A DNA stretch of 64,000 bases from Ectobacillus funiculus (GCF_004138295.1 NZ_SCFM01000017.1:62001-126000), one strand, 5' to 3'; counted from the first letter of the stretch, positions 25,083-35,212 are shown. The notes: generated by a model from the sequence alone, not told the origin. A program made the numbers and translations.

Positions 25083-26663
25083 CTATTTCGGAATAATAAC
25101 CGTGAAAATGGTTCCCAGATTTACTTCTGTCTCCAAATCGATTCTCCCACCCACATTTTCTACATACCTATGAATCAGAGCAAGCCCAATTCCCCGATTT
25201 TTACTTCCCTTTGTCGTAAATCCTTGCTTATATATTTGATCTCGTATCTGTTTCGGAATACCTGGTCCATTGTCCTTTATCTCAATTCTTAATTCATCTG
25301 CCAAATCACGAATGGCACACTCTATTTTCCGTCTCTCTAAGGCCTGGCCTTGAAGTGCCTCCATCGCATTTTCTAATAAGTTTCCGATTACCGTAACCAA
25401 AATACCAACATCCCATTTCTGCGGGATGTCCTTCAAACAGCTGCCGCGGTCGATATGGAGCTGAATACCCAGCTCCTTCGCGCGGCTTACCTTTGCAAGC
25501 AGCAAACCAGAAATACTATAGTCACATATGTTATTAGTTAAAAAAGATGCCAGCTCCTCCTGCTCATGTACACTATCGAACACGTAGCTAAGCGCTTGTT
25601 CTGATTTTCCTAATTGAATAAGTCCAGCAATTGCATGCAGCTTATTTCGATGCTCATGATTCTGTACACGAAGCGCCTCAATAAATTGCTTAACCCCTGT
25701 CAACTCCTCGGCCAAATTAAACATTTCTGTTTTATCTCGAAACGTTGCTGCCGCTCCTACAATTTTCCCCTTTACCCGTATCGGCAGAATACTGACCAGT
25801 ATGCGAGCGTTACCAACAATGCGATCCTCATTATATTGCGGAGTTCCCGTTTGCATCACTGTTGTTAACCCGCTGTCTGGGATAACATCAAGCACTCCTT
25901 TTCCAACAACAGGTTCTGCCAAGCCAAGAATGCGGCAAGCCTCTGGATTCGCTATTGTAATACGATATTGACTGTCAATCGCTATAACCCCATCACCAAT
26001 TGATTGAAAAACAGCAACCCGCTCCTCAAGCAAGCGGGCAATCTCAGCCGGCTCCATATTAAACATTTGCTTTTTAATATTGTAAGCAAGCAATACTGCC
26101 CCTATCAATCCAACAATAAGAGCAATAAAAAAAGGAATCTGCAAATCACTGCGATATTCTAAAAGCAGCTGCTTATACGTCGGTGTTACAATTCCTACAA
26201 CAACAACCCCGACTTGTTTGCTTTCCTTCATCACTGGCACAAACGCCCTGATAGAAGGCCCCTTACTGCCATAAGCACGGGAAATATACACTTGCTCAGC
26301 TAAGGAAGGGCCTTCATCTCCTCCCATAAATACTGTCCCAATCTTCGATGAGATAGGGTGAGAATAGCGAATACGATTCATATCATAGACGACAATATAT
26401 TCCACATCTGTTGCAAGACGAATTTTTTCGGCAACCGGCTGAATGCTCTTAGCCCCATCAGGCTGCCCAACATTATTAATAATCGGTTCCAGCTCCGCAA
26501 CTGATCGGGCAATAGACAATGCACGCTGTCCTTGTTCATTTTCCGTTGCTGACAATACCTTTTCTACGAGCATTCCACCGCTAATAGCACTTGATAAAAA
26601 TACAAGGCAAAATACAAGAATCCCAATTTTCATGCGCAAATTGGATATAAACAGTTTCTTCAT
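25083..26663 (-). CDS. dctS: DctS, CitA/DcuS-type sensor histidine kinase
   Basis: 526 residues: membrane helix about 12-34, extracellular PDC sensor about 35-170 (VEYIVVYDMNRIRYSHP), second helix about 175-195, cytoplasmic PAS about 210-315, then the dimerisation motif RVQNHEHRNKLHAIAGL with His336 and an HATPase domain (DNGPGIPKQIRDQIYKQGFTT). It senses C4-dicarboxylates with DctB. The operon order dctS-dctR differs from B. subtilis in having dctB and dctP split off divergently. Confidence 0.93.
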   Translation of the reverse strand: MKKLFISNLRMKIGILVFCLVFLSSAISGGMLVEKVLSATENEQGQRALSIARSVAELEPIINNVGQPDGAKSIQPVAEKIRLATDVEYIVVYDMNRIRYSHPISSKIGTVFMGGDEGPSLAEQVYISRAYGSKGPSIRAFVPVMKESKQVGVVVVGIVTPTYKQLLLEYRSDLQIPFFIALIVGLIGAVLLAYNIKKQMFNMEPAEIARLLEERVAVFQSIGDGVIAIDSQYRITIANPEACRILGLAEPVVGKGVLDVIPDSGLTTVMQTGTPQYNEDRIVGNARILVSILPIRVKGKIVGAAATFRDKTEMFNLAEELTGVKQFIEALRVQNHEHRNKLHAIAGLIQLGKSEQALSYVFDSVHEQEELASFLTNNICDYSISGLLLAKVSRAKELGIQLHIDRGSCLKDIPQKWDVGILVTVIGNLLENAMEALQGQALERRKIECAIRDLADELRIEIKDNGPGIPKQIRDQIYKQGFTTKGSKNRGIGLALIHRYVENVGGRIDLETEVNLGTIFTVIIPK

Positions 26664-26917
26664 CTATAATTTCCTCAATGTTTGTAGTTGGACTGCAAAG
26701 AAAATGTAACAAGCTTAGTATAGCATTTCATAAGATTGGTTTGCATACAAAACGGGAGGCTCACTTAGTCGAATCACTATCTCACTTGCAGAAAGAAAAC
26801 TCCATCAGCATCTATCTGGAAATGTATCGCTAAAGTAGAAACGAGAGATTATTTTGCCCAATTCCTCTAGTAGCATTATACTATGTAAAAAGACTGTAGG
26901 ATGAAGGGAGAAACACA

Positions 26918-27085
26918 ATGAGCCGATATGCTGTTTGCAGAGTTGAAAAAGATGGTTATTTTATTTATTCGTATGCTGAAACCTTTGAGGAAGCCATTCA
27001 AAAGGCAGAGGAATGCAGTATGAGAAGCGGTGATTCCTATATTGCGATTTCAGAAGAAAAACTAAAACAACGAGAGGTAAAATAA
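26918..27085 (+). CDS. 55-residue hypothetical protein
   Basis: ATG 26918 after AAGGGAG. SRYAVCRVEKDGYFIYSYAE, then TFEEAIQKAEECSMRSGDSY, suggests a beta-beta-alpha fold. No family is recognised. It stands alone between divergent dctS and a second small ORF. Confidence 0.55.
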   Translation: MSRYAVCRVEKDGYFIYSYAETFEEAIQKAEECSMRSGDSYIAISEEKLKQREVK

Positions 27086-27117
27086 TGTAAGCCTGCTGAT
27101 GAACAGAGGAGACATAT

Positions 27118-27288
27118 TTGACTGCAAGTCTAGTTGCGTATGTTCACGCGCCTGCCATTCATGTGTTTTGTAAGGACTGTCAATGCCGATTGTACTTGCT
27201 CAAGGGTGCCTCTAAAAGGAAACATAAACCTTTGTACGTGAACTACCACGAACCTAAAGGTATCGTGGTTTTACGCCCACAAATATAA
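27118..27288 (+). CDS. Possible 56-residue Cys-containing small protein
   Basis: TTG 27118 follows AGAGGAGA at short spacing. The frame carries HVFCKDCQCRLYLLKG, a possible metal-knuckle, then a basic stretch KGASKRKHK. It contains a hairpin ACCACGA-loop-TCGTGGT (27245-27268). It could be chance; coding is supported only by start context and the clustered cysteines. Confidence 0.3.
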   Translation: MTASLVAYVHAPAIHVFCKDCQCRLYLLKGASKRKHKPLYVNYHEPKGIVVLRPQI

Positions 27289-27322
27289 AAACTTTATTTT
27301 CTCTGATTGTTGATTTATAGAT

Positions 27323-28321
27323 TTAAAGCAAAGCAGCTGTTGATTGTCTAATCATCAATTCAGGAGAAAGGAGTAACCGTTCTTTATAAGGTTTAGATGT
27401 TTGCATTTCTTTCGTTAATAAATCAATAACCTTTGCTCCCATCTCTTTCACCGGTTGGGCAACTGTCGTTAGCATTGGGGAAGTTGTCGTCGAAAGTACC
27501 GTATTATCAAACCCAACAACAGATACATCCTCAGGAATATTGAATCCCATTTCCTTAGCAGCCTGTATAACCCCAGCCGCCAACAAGTCATTACAGGCAA
27601 AAATAGCAGTAGGTCTTTCTTGCAAGGAAAGAAGTTGCTGGGCACCTTCATATCCCTTTTGAATCATAGCTTCTGTTTTTATTATATAGCCATCCAGTAT
27701 AGGTAACTCAGCTTCTTCCATAGCATCTCTAAATGCCTCCAGGCGCGGTATATTACTCCGAACATTTTCAGCAATAATAGCAATTCTCTTATGACCTAAG
27801 GATAGCAAATATGAAGTAGCTAAGTATCCTCCTTTATAGTCATCAACCGTTACAGTATCTATAGATAATTTTGGGATCTCTGAAGCGATTAAGGCAATCG
27901 GAATTCCTTTTTCCAGCAGACCTTCAAGCAAGTCAGTGCTTCGAAAAGCTGAAGCTACAACAATGCCATCTATTCTTTGGCTAGTTAAAAGTGATAGATA
28001 TTCTTTTTCCTTTTCTGCATCATTATCTGTATTACACATCATAACATTAAATCCCAACTCACGACTGCGATCTTCAATGCTTCTTGCAACCTCAGCATAA
28101 AACGGATTTGAGATATCAGGAACCAGCAAACCAATCACCTTTGTTTTTTTCCCTCTTAGAGAAGCTGCGGCTACATCAGGATGATAATTGAGTTTATTCA
28201 TTGCTTGGAACACTTTTTTCCTAGTTTGTTCACTAATGCTTCCCGTATTATGTATCACTTTTGAAACAGTGGAAATGGAAACCCCAGCTTCTTGAGCGAC
28301 ACTATGAATGGTCGGTTTCAC
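27323..28321 (-). CDS. LacI-family transcription regulator
   Basis: 332 residues, GTG start with AGGAGGAGC upstream. N-terminal HTH TIHSVAQEAGVSISTVSKVIHN, hinge around 50-60, then a sugar-binding core (IGLLVPDISNPFYAEVARSIED, IDGIVVAS, VVGFDNTVLSTTTSPMLTTV). The 17-bp palindrome at 28378-28394 upstream suggests autoregulation. Its likely targets are the transporter and dehydrogenase genes that follow. Confidence 0.9.
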   Translation of the reverse strand: MKPTIHSVAQEAGVSISTVSKVIHNTGSISEQTRKKVFQAMNKLNYHPDVAAASLRGKKTKVIGLLVPDISNPFYAEVARSIEDRSRELGFNVMMCNTDNDAEKEKEYLSLLTSQRIDGIVVASAFRSTDLLEGLLEKGIPIALIASEIPKLSIDTVTVDDYKGGYLATSYLLSLGHKRIAIIAENVRSNIPRLEAFRDAMEEAELPILDGYIIKTEAMIQKGYEGAQQLLSLQERPTAIFACNDLLAAGVIQAAKEMGFNIPEDVSVVGFDNTVLSTTTSPMLTTVAQPVKEMGAKVIDLLTKEMQTSKPYKERLLLSPELMIRQSTAALL

Positions 28322-28377
28322 AACAGTAGCTCCTCCTTTCTTTACTAGCTTTCATTTATATAACATTAACATAGTAA

Positions 28378-28394
28378 CATGAAAACGCTTCATG
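28378..28394. promoter_or_regulatory. LacI-type operator / cre upstream of the lacI-family gene
   Basis: CATGAAAACGCTTCATG, nearly palindromic, 57 bp ahead of the GTG start. Confidence 0.55.
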
Positions 28395-28654
28395 CTATTA
28401 TAACATGTAAAATTCAATATCGAATATCAAGACTATTGTTTAATATTATGTATATCTTCATGATACATAAGTACAACAAAGATATCTTAATATAACAAAC
28501 TCAAATATAACCCACTCTTGCTCCTCTCCCTCCTTCTATACTGCTATTTTATAAAAGGAGAGGTATGTTCCGATTTTACACTTACTCCAATATTAGGTCT
28601 CCCTTCTAAACAAAAAAACTAAGAGAAAGTATGTACAGGAGCAGGATACCCACT

Positions 28655-28789
28655 AAAGAAAACTCGCCGATTGGCAAGCCCTGCCCTTGGGCGAAGACAG
28701 AGGCGTAGTTGCACTTATACTGTATTCCTAAAATTCCCTACTACGCCGAATGAACTTCTAGCTGGGAATTTATACTTTCTTACAGTGAG
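28655..28789 (+). repeat. Dispersed structured repeat, full copy with compensatory changes
   Basis: The long stem reads ACTGT/ACAGT and AAATTCCC/GGGAATTT where other copies have ACTTT/AAAGT and AAATTTCT/AGAAATTT. Both arms changed together. Confidence 0.9.
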
Positions 28790-28796
28790 AAAAAGA

Positions 28797-28817
28797 CAGC
28801 CTTGATATACAAGGCTG
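28797..28817 (-). terminator. Terminator hairpin in the gap after the MFS gene
   Basis: CAGCCTTG-TATAT-CAAGGCTG on the minus strand, followed by TCTTTTTC. It can end transcripts from the MFS gene. Between 28830 and 29060 no gene is recognised. Confidence 0.65.
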
Positions 28818-29069
28818 CCTCACATTCATTATTGATAGTCTCTACAGCATACAGCACCCTTTTCAGAGAAGTGCGTACGACTTTTTAATAAAGTCTGATA
28901 GTACTACATTCGGTAACATGACCTAAGGTAGAACAATGGAGGTGTTCTCAAGTCGCTTAACCCATCAATCAAATCAGCAAATTTTGAATCAACACTCCAT
29001 TTCGTAATAGGGTGATGTACTTCGACAGCCCTATGTAAACTGCATACTTACAATTTATTTTTCTAGTCA

Positions 29070-29079
29070 TAAGCGCTTA
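29070..29079. promoter_or_regulatory. TAAGCGCTTA palindrome
   Basis: The same 10-bp palindrome appears at 31885-31894 upstream of the dehydrogenase gene. It is probably a LacI-family site, though this one lies downstream of the MFS gene and its target is unclear. Confidence 0.35.
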
Positions 29080-29091
29080 CAATTATTTTTC

Positions 29092-30525
29092 TTATTGGAC
29101 CTTCATCATTGATTTATTTGTGTTGCCCTGATCATATTGTGAACGGAAATGCTCCTCTATATCTTCAAGTGTGCGTCCATTTGTTTCTGGCATCCATTTG
29201 TAAACGAAGCCAATTCCCAATATACCAAGAACGACAAAAATAAAGAATGTAGTAGATAGACCTACAGAGCTTAGCAGTATTGGAAAAGTAAAACCAATAA
29301 TAAAGTTTACAATCCATAGGAAAAATACACTAATACCAGCCCCAAGACCCCTTAGTCTTTGCGGGAAGATTTCTGCAATGACTAACCATGTTACCGGTCC
29401 AACACACGCCTGCATAAAGGCAAGGAATAACACCGTTAAAGAAAGCACAACATACGGAAGGGCAGCCGATCCTTCAAGTACCTTTGAAAATATTGCAATA
29501 AGTAAAAGTGCTGTTGTGGTTCCAGACAAACCAATAATCAACATGGGACGACGATTTACCTTACCAACCATCCAAATCCCAAATACGACTGCAATCACTG
29601 AAACGAGCCCATTCGCAATGTTAGCAATTAAAGCCGCCTTCGTACCAAAGCCAGACTCTTCAAGAATTTGCGTTCCATAATACATAATGGAGTTAACACC
29701 TGTAATTTGATTTACCATGGCAACCCCAATGCCAATTAACAAAACGCGGCGCAGCCATGGTGCGGCAAAGTCTTTGATAGATGCCTTTTCAAGCTCTGAA
29801 TCCCTTTGTAATGCTGCTTCAATTTCATGAAATTCAGTTTGTGCTCGTTTCTCGTCACGTATTTGTTTCAGAACACGCAGCGCCTCATTCTTTTTCCCTT
29901 TTGCAGCTAGCCATCTTGGGCTCTCTGGAACAACAAGCATACTTACAAATAGCGCTAAAGCCGGAATTGCACAAATAAAAAGCATGTATCGCCAAACATG
30001 TCCAGTATCAGCCATTGTAACACCAAGAATAGCGTTGAAAACGTAGGCTAATAATTGCCCGCCAACAATCATAAATTCATTCATCGTCACCATTCGGCCG
30101 CGTTGCTCATGGGGTGCCATTTCTGCTAAAAAGGCCGGTACCATCGATGATGCCCCGCCAACAGCGAGCCCTAGTAAAAACCGGAAGACAACCATGATTG
30201 AAACATTAGGCGCAAATGTAGTTCCAAGTGATGCTAACAGGAATAAAAACGAAAGATTAAGGATCATTTTCCGACGACCATAGCGGTCTGCTAGTTTACC
30301 GCACGCTAACGCACCAAATGCAGCTCCTAATAGAAGCGAGCTCGTAACAAGACCTTCTGTAACTGGTGTTAGATGAAGCTGATCAGGCCTTTCCATAAAA
30401 GGTAAAGCTCCGTTGATAACCCCAGTATCATATCCAAAAAGAAGCCCGCCAAAGGTCGCAGAAATCATAATAAGCTGCAAAAAGCTTTTATAATTTCTTG
30501 GGTTCTTCCTCCCTTGATTGCTCAT
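29092..30525 (-). CDS. MFS sugar/inositol:H+ symporter (IolT/AraE type)
   Basis: 477 residues with 12 predicted helices and sugar-porter signatures: GGLLFGYDTGVINGALPFME near 28, the cytoplasmic loop GKLADRYGRRKMIL, PESPRWLAAKGK near 213, and the late PETNGRTLEDIEEHF. The GYDTGVINGAL form is typical of IolT-like inositol carriers. A dehydrogenase of the inositol family is next upstream. Substrate is inferred. Confidence 0.88.
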   Translation of the reverse strand: MSNQGRKNPRNYKSFLQLIMISATFGGLLFGYDTGVINGALPFMERPDQLHLTPVTEGLVTSSLLLGAAFGALACGKLADRYGRRKMILNLSFLFLLASLGTTFAPNVSIMVVFRFLLGLAVGGASSMVPAFLAEMAPHEQRGRMVTMNEFMIVGGQLLAYVFNAILGVTMADTGHVWRYMLFICAIPALALFVSMLVVPESPRWLAAKGKKNEALRVLKQIRDEKRAQTEFHEIEAALQRDSELEKASIKDFAAPWLRRVLLIGIGVAMVNQITGVNSIMYYGTQILEESGFGTKAALIANIANGLVSVIAVVFGIWMVGKVNRRPMLIIGLSGTTTALLLIAIFSKVLEGSAALPYVVLSLTVLFLAFMQACVGPVTWLVIAEIFPQRLRGLGAGISVFFLWIVNFIIGFTFPILLSSVGLSTTFFIFVVLGILGIGFVYKWMPETNGRTLEDIEEHFRSQYDQGNTNKSMMKVQ

Positions 30526-30741
30526 GCATGATCACCCTCATTTGCTGTATTGTGCCAACCTCTAATTCATACACTGCTTCTCGTTTTACTTTACTTTTAA
30601 CAATATATAAGTCCAACTTAAACATCTGATATATCACTAACTCTGCCACTTAATGAATACTTGAACTGACCTGCTTTAAATATGTGGAAACATTAAAATG
30701 GACTTATATAGTCATCAAATAACGAGTAGCGTGCCCTCCAA

Positions 30742-31797
30742 TTAAATAGATAACGGTTTTGTTTTATAAGGAGATTGAACCGAAATCAGTTCTCCTGTTT
30801 CAAATGACTCTTTGCAAGCATAGCCAAGGGCTGTAGATAATACCCCGTCTTCCACAGTGACACTTGGTTGTCTGTTCTCCCTGATGCAAGAAATAAATTC
30901 TTCTGCCTCGCTCAAATACGCCTGTTCAAATCGTTCTAAAAATCCGTCTGAGCATTCTTTCACGACCCCATTATCATCAAATACGGATACCATATTTTTG
31001 TCTGGGGTTGTCCCAATTCTTAATGTACCTTTCGTGCCGATAATCTCAGTTTCAATATGATATCCATGAGCACAGTTACGGCCAGCTACAAAAATTCCCA
31101 TTTTATTGTTTTCAAATTTCACCAATGCCGCTCCTGTTTCGGCATCGTTTAACTGTGCAATTTCTGGATAAGCATAAGCACCGCCAATCGCCCATACCTG
31201 TTTGGCTTCTGCATTTAGATACCATCTAGCTAAATCCAGGTCATGGATGGCCATATCCAAGAACAAACCACCACTGTAATTGTTTTTCGCAAACTGCATA
31301 AATCCATTGATAGCTTTTGCCGGATCAAGTCCGTAGCAACGAACCAAAACCGGATCTCCGATTTTCCCTTGCTCAATTTTCTTTTTCGCATATACATATG
31401 ATCTGTCATATCTTCGCATGAAACCAATCATAAATACCTTGTCTGGGTGATTATTAACTACCTCTTGAACACGTACTGCTTCTTCCAAATATAATCCAAG
31501 CGGTTTTTCACTGAATACATGAAAACCAGCATGTAAGGCCTTTTCAATTTGTTCACAATGAAATCCAGATGGAGAAGCAATAAATATAGCATCTAACTCC
31601 TTATTCTTCAGCATTTCATCATAATCAGTATAGGTATATTTAACATCCCACTCTTTTTGGACTTGTTCGACTTCATCTTGAATAACACTGCAAACAGCTA
31701 ATAATTCACAGTTCGGGATACGGAACGCCAAATTTTCTGCATGCTGTCTCCCTAATCGACCTAATCCAACAATACCAACCTTTACCTTCCCCATCAT
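30742..31797 (-). CDS. Gfo/Idh/MocA oxidoreductase, inositol dehydrogenase-like
   Basis: 351 residues from ATG 31797 (ATG 31794 is also possible), after AGGTGGAGAG. Rossmann motif GIVGLGRLGRQH at about 7, EKPLGLYLEEA with the conserved lysine near 96, and the catalytic region GGLFLDMAIHDLDLARWYL near 170. The NAD-dependent enzyme probably oxidises an inositol or sugar imported by the adjacent MFS carrier. iolG-like, but the exact isomer cannot be told. Confidence 0.85.
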   Translation of the reverse strand: MMGKVKVGIVGLGRLGRQHAENLAFRIPNCELLAVCSVIQDEVEQVQKEWDVKYTYTDYDEMLKNKELDAIFIASPSGFHCEQIEKALHAGFHVFSEKPLGLYLEEAVRVQEVVNNHPDKVFMIGFMRRYDRSYVYAKKKIEQGKIGDPVLVRCYGLDPAKAINGFMQFAKNNYSGGLFLDMAIHDLDLARWYLNAEAKQVWAIGGAYAYPEIAQLNDAETGAALVKFENNKMGIFVAGRNCAHGYHIETEIIGTKGTLRIGTTPDKNMVSVFDDNGVVKECSDGFLERFEQAYLSEAEEFISCIRENRQPSVTVEDGVLSTALGYACKESFETGELISVQSPYKTKPLSI

Positions 31798-31884
31798 ATC
31801 TCTCCACCTTTTCATATTTTATAAATTTTGTTGAAGCTGCACCTGAATACCGATTTCTGTATTAATAGTAAAATCAATACATAT

Positions 31885-31894
31885 TAAGCGCTTA
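31885..31894. promoter_or_regulatory. TAAGCGCTTA operator upstream of the dehydrogenase gene
   Basis: A perfect 10-bp palindrome 88 bp before the start, likely bound by the LacI-family regulator. Confidence 0.45.
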
Positions 31895-32073
31895 CTTTTA
31901 AAACTATAATAAGTTTTAAAAACAATTTCGATTAACTTCTCTTATGAGTTTTAATTAATAAAACCAATAGCGTCTTACATTGAAAATGCTGTTAAGACAA
32001 AAATAATGAGAATTACATATCATAATCTTTTGTTTTTATCTTAACTAGAAAAACCTACCTTTCATAAGTTTTA

Positions 32074-32088
32074 AGGAAAACGTTTTCT
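32074..32088 (+). promoter_or_regulatory. cre-like site in the 31.8-32.4 kb gap
   Basis: AGGAAAACGTTTTCT, one mismatch. A second, AGGAAAACGATTTCT, is at 32287-32301. Between 31820 and 32280 the sequence is AT-rich with no gene seen. Confidence 0.45.
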
Positions 32089-32324
32089 TTAATTGTTTTT
32101 AATTATAAGATAGTTTTTGATAGAGGTCAATATTGTTTTTTCTAAAAAAGAAGTGATATTGGAGAGTTTTTATAGAATATTCCATGTGAAAGATGGATAA
32201 ATAGGCTAAATATTTACTAAAATGTCCTATAGAGCTTATTAATTTGATTCATTCTTCATAAAAAAGTATATTTCATTAAGGTTTCAAGGAAAACGATTTC
32301 TCAAAAGATTAGAGTAGCCCAAGA

Positions 32325-32358
32325 TCAAAAACAGCCCCGATCCATTTGCCGAGGCTGC
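32325..32358 (-). terminator. Terminator of the PBP gene
   Basis: Minus strand GCAGCCTCGG-loop-CGGGGCTG followed by TTTTTG, 65 bp past the stop. Confidence 0.65.
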
Positions 32359-32422
32359 TTCCTTTCCGAGCAAGTAGGGATGTGAGAAATCCTGTTCTGC
32401 TTGCTTTGGGTGATTGATGATT

Positions 32423-34822
32423 CTATTGAGTTGCTTGACTCTGTGTGCTTTCTTGGTTCTGTTGCTTTTCCTGGGTTTGGGGTTGCTGCTCTTGTGTCGG
32501 CTTACCGGTATTACCAGTAGTATTGCCGGTGTTACCAGTAGTATTGCCGGTGTTACCAGTAGTGTTGCCAGTATTACCAGTAGTATTGCCAGTATTACCA
32601 GTAGTATTGCCAGTATTACCAGTAGTATTACTGTTTCCATTATTCCCCTGCTGCGTTCCACTATCCTGCTTTTGTTCTTCGTTCTGCTTCTCGTTCTGCT
32701 TCTCGTTTTCCTTCTCTTGTTTTTGCTCTTGTTTTTGCTCTTGTTTTTGCTCTTCTTTTTCTTGCTTTTCTTCTTCTTTCTCTTGTTGCTTCTCTTCCTG
32801 TTCTTGAGCCTTATCTTCTGTTTCCTGCTTTTCTGTTTCCTGCTTCTCTTCCTGCTCTACTTGTACACTCTGATTTTTTTTCTTATACTTGCTGCCAAGT
32901 AATGAGAGATCGAATGTTTTATCAGGAAGCACAGATTGGGATTTGGAAATAATCTCTTTAAAGATAACTGCAGACGTCGATCCACTAGATGAGGAAAGAT
33001 AATGTGATGCGTCTGTTTTATCATATCCAAGCCAAACGGCACCTGCAATCTCCGGTGTATATCCGACGAACCAATGATCCTTCGCCCCATCGAGCCCTTG
33101 TATTGGCAATTGTGTCGTTCCTGTTTTACCTGCAATATCCCTTCCGCTTATCGCAGCTTTTCTTCCAGTCCCTTCCTGCACAACACCTTTAAGCATGTAG
33201 GTTATTTTTTGTGCAGTGACGGGATCCATAATCCTCTTCGATTTTTTCTTCCATTTTCCAATTGTTTCTCCATCCGCATTTTTAATTTCCTTAATTGCGT
33301 GGGCCTCTACCATCACACCATTATTTGCGAATGCAGCAAAAGCTTGTGCCATTTTAAGCGGAGAGGTACCCTCATGCATGCCGCCTAATGCAATAGCAGG
33401 GGTTTCGTCTTCTTTCTCTAGCGGAATGCCAAAGCTGCGTACAGAATCTAAGCCTTTCTCTAAGCCGATCTTTTGTAATAACCAAACAGCTGGGACATTG
33501 TAGGACTCAATGACAGCCTGGTACATAGATACTTCCCCACGGAAGCGTTTATCGTAGTTTAGCGGTGTATATCCGCTAATATTAAGCGGCCTATCTTGTA
33601 GTTCATCGAATATGTCATATCCATTCTCCAACGCAGGCGTATAAACAGCCAACGGCTTCATCGAAGAGCCAGGCTGCCGTTTTAACTGTGTTGCACGATT
33701 AAACTGTCTAAATGTATGCTCTCCTCTTCCTCCGATTAGCGCCTGAATCCCCCCTGTTGAAGGATTTACAAACACCGCGCTGCTTTGTACGAGCTGATCA
33801 GATGGGCTGTTCGGGAACAGGCGATTATTTGCATATGTCTTTTCCGTCGCTTCCTGCATCGTTGGATTGAGCTCTGTATAAATGCTGTAACCTCCAGCTA
33901 AAATCTCATTTGCGTTTAAACCGTACTTCTCACTGGCTTCTTCAATAATATGATCAACATAATGAGGATATTTTCCATCATAGTCATCAGTCGCTTTTTT
34001 GCTTTTCAACACAATTTTCTGCGCCTTTGCTTGGTTCACTTCGCTTTGAGTAATATATCCTTCCTTTTGCATTAAAGAAAGGACAACATTTCTTCTCTCC
34101 ATCGACTTTTCAAAATTCTTAACAGGCGATAACACAGAAGGTGCTTTAATTAATCCAGCCAGGATAGCAGATTCGCTCAATGTTAGGTCTTTGGCATTTT
34201 TACCGAAGTATGTTTCAGCAGCTCTCTCAATTCCCCATGCTCCTTCTCCAAAATAAATTTGATTTAAGTAGCGAACAATGATTTCATCCTTTGAGTACGT
34301 GCGTTCAATTTTCTTTGTCAGAACGAGCTCCTTCAATTTCCGTGTATATGTCCTATCCTGAGTGAGGAACACATTTTTTGCTAACTGCTGTGTGATTGTA
34401 CTCCCGCCCGCTACAACCTCTCCGCTTTTTACGTTCTCAATAAATGCCCGGGCAATTCCCACATAATTAATTCCATGATGCTTATAAAATCGTTGATCCT
34501 CTGTTGCAATAACGGCATGAATAACATCCTTTGGGATTTCGTCTAATCCAACCCCTTTAATATCGGAAGCAGCAATTGTACTGGCAATCTTACCATTTTG
34601 ATCATAAATAACAGTCGGCTGCGGCGCTGGATCCTCTAATTTACTTACATCGCTTGCTAGAACAGCAATATTAAAAACGAGAAGCATGCAAGCAATTAAT
34701 GCTGCTGTTGCCGTCATAATTTTAAACATAAGGCCTTTAGAACGCCATAGCGTTCCTATACGCCTCGACGACTTTTGCTTTTGCTGTTGCTTTTGCTGCT
34801 GCCTTCTCTCCATTCTCCCCAT
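32423..34822 (-). CDS. Class A penicillin-binding protein (PonA/PBP1A type)
   Basis: 799 residues. Basic cytoplasmic tail, membrane anchor about 33-56, glycosyltransferase domain (Glu108 in EDQRFYKHHG, GGSTITQQLAKN near 140), transpeptidase domain with S386-SMK-389, S440-Y-N442 and K566-TG. The C-terminal 150 residues are low complexity: an E/Q/K-rich segment (655-720), then about six NTTGNTG repeats and a Gln-rich end. It polymerises and cross-links peptidoglycan. The B. subtilis ponA partner recU is not adjacent, so this may be a second copy; the symbol is left open. Confidence 0.93.
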   Translation of the reverse strand: MGRMERRQQQKQQQKQKSSRRIGTLWRSKGLMFKIMTATAALIACMLLVFNIAVLASDVSKLEDPAPQPTVIYDQNGKIASTIAASDIKGVGLDEIPKDVIHAVIATEDQRFYKHHGINYVGIARAFIENVKSGEVVAGGSTITQQLAKNVFLTQDRTYTRKLKELVLTKKIERTYSKDEIIVRYLNQIYFGEGAWGIERAAETYFGKNAKDLTLSESAILAGLIKAPSVLSPVKNFEKSMERRNVVLSLMQKEGYITQSEVNQAKAQKIVLKSKKATDDYDGKYPHYVDHIIEEASEKYGLNANEILAGGYSIYTELNPTMQEATEKTYANNRLFPNSPSDQLVQSSAVFVNPSTGGIQALIGGRGEHTFRQFNRATQLKRQPGSSMKPLAVYTPALENGYDIFDELQDRPLNISGYTPLNYDKRFRGEVSMYQAVIESYNVPAVWLLQKIGLEKGLDSVRSFGIPLEKEDETPAIALGGMHEGTSPLKMAQAFAAFANNGVMVEAHAIKEIKNADGETIGKWKKKSKRIMDPVTAQKITYMLKGVVQEGTGRKAAISGRDIAGKTGTTQLPIQGLDGAKDHWFVGYTPEIAGAVWLGYDKTDASHYLSSSSGSTSAVIFKEIISKSQSVLPDKTFDLSLLGSKYKKKNQSVQVEQEEKQETEKQETEDKAQEQEEKQQEKEEEKQEKEEQKQEQKQEQKQEKENEKQNEKQNEEQKQDSGTQQGNNGNSNTTGNTGNTTGNTGNTTGNTGNTTGNTGNTTGNTGNTTGNTGKPTQEQQPQTQEKQQNQESTQSQATQ
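32505..32632 (-). repeat. 21-bp tandem repeats in the PBP C-terminus
   Basis: About six units (plus strand GTATTGCCGGTGTTACCA and variants) encode NTTGNTG. Likely variable in number. Confidence 0.8.
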
Positions 34823-35076
34823 ACTTCAAACCACCTTTGGCATAATTTCTCAAGCTTTATAAATTACATAGCTTTTATTTTTTAATAAACAAGACATTTC
34901 GTCAATAGGAAACGTATATCTTCTATATTTAATTGTTTTGTTATTTCTACTATAAATATTCAAAATAACTCTTAATAGAGGGATAAAAATGAAGCGAATG
35001 AAAAATTTTATAAACCCGTTATATCAGGGAGCAGCGGTCAGTAACAAGACAACACGCTGTTTTATAATAAGGTGGT

Positions 35077-35212
35077 TAAAAACTCGCCGCCTGGCAAGCC
35101 CTGCCCTTGGGCGAAGACAGAGACGTAGCCCTACTTATACTGTATTCCTAAAACTTCCGACTACGTCAAATTCACTTCTAGCTGGAAATTTATACTTTCC
35201 TACAGTATAAAA
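35077..35212 (+). repeat. Dispersed structured repeat, full copy
   Basis: Begins AAAACTCGCCGCCTGGCAAG and carries the ACTGT/ACAGT and CTTCC/GGAAA stem variants. It lies in the 480-bp gap between the PBP and gerC genes; no gene was recognised there. Confidence 0.9.

Noticed and set aside
28860-29050. Possible degenerate gene on the minus strand (a ~40-codon stretch without stops)
   Set aside because: No clear family resemblance; left as unexplained intergenic sequence.
32414-32902. Plus-strand Leu/Phe-rich ORF opposite the PBP tail
   Set aside because: It is produced by the low-complexity E/Q/N codons of the PBP gene read in reverse.
34989-35210. 73-codon ORF with a fair AGAGGGA upstream
   Set aside because: Most of its length is the dispersed repeat at 35077-35212, and no homologous family is evident.
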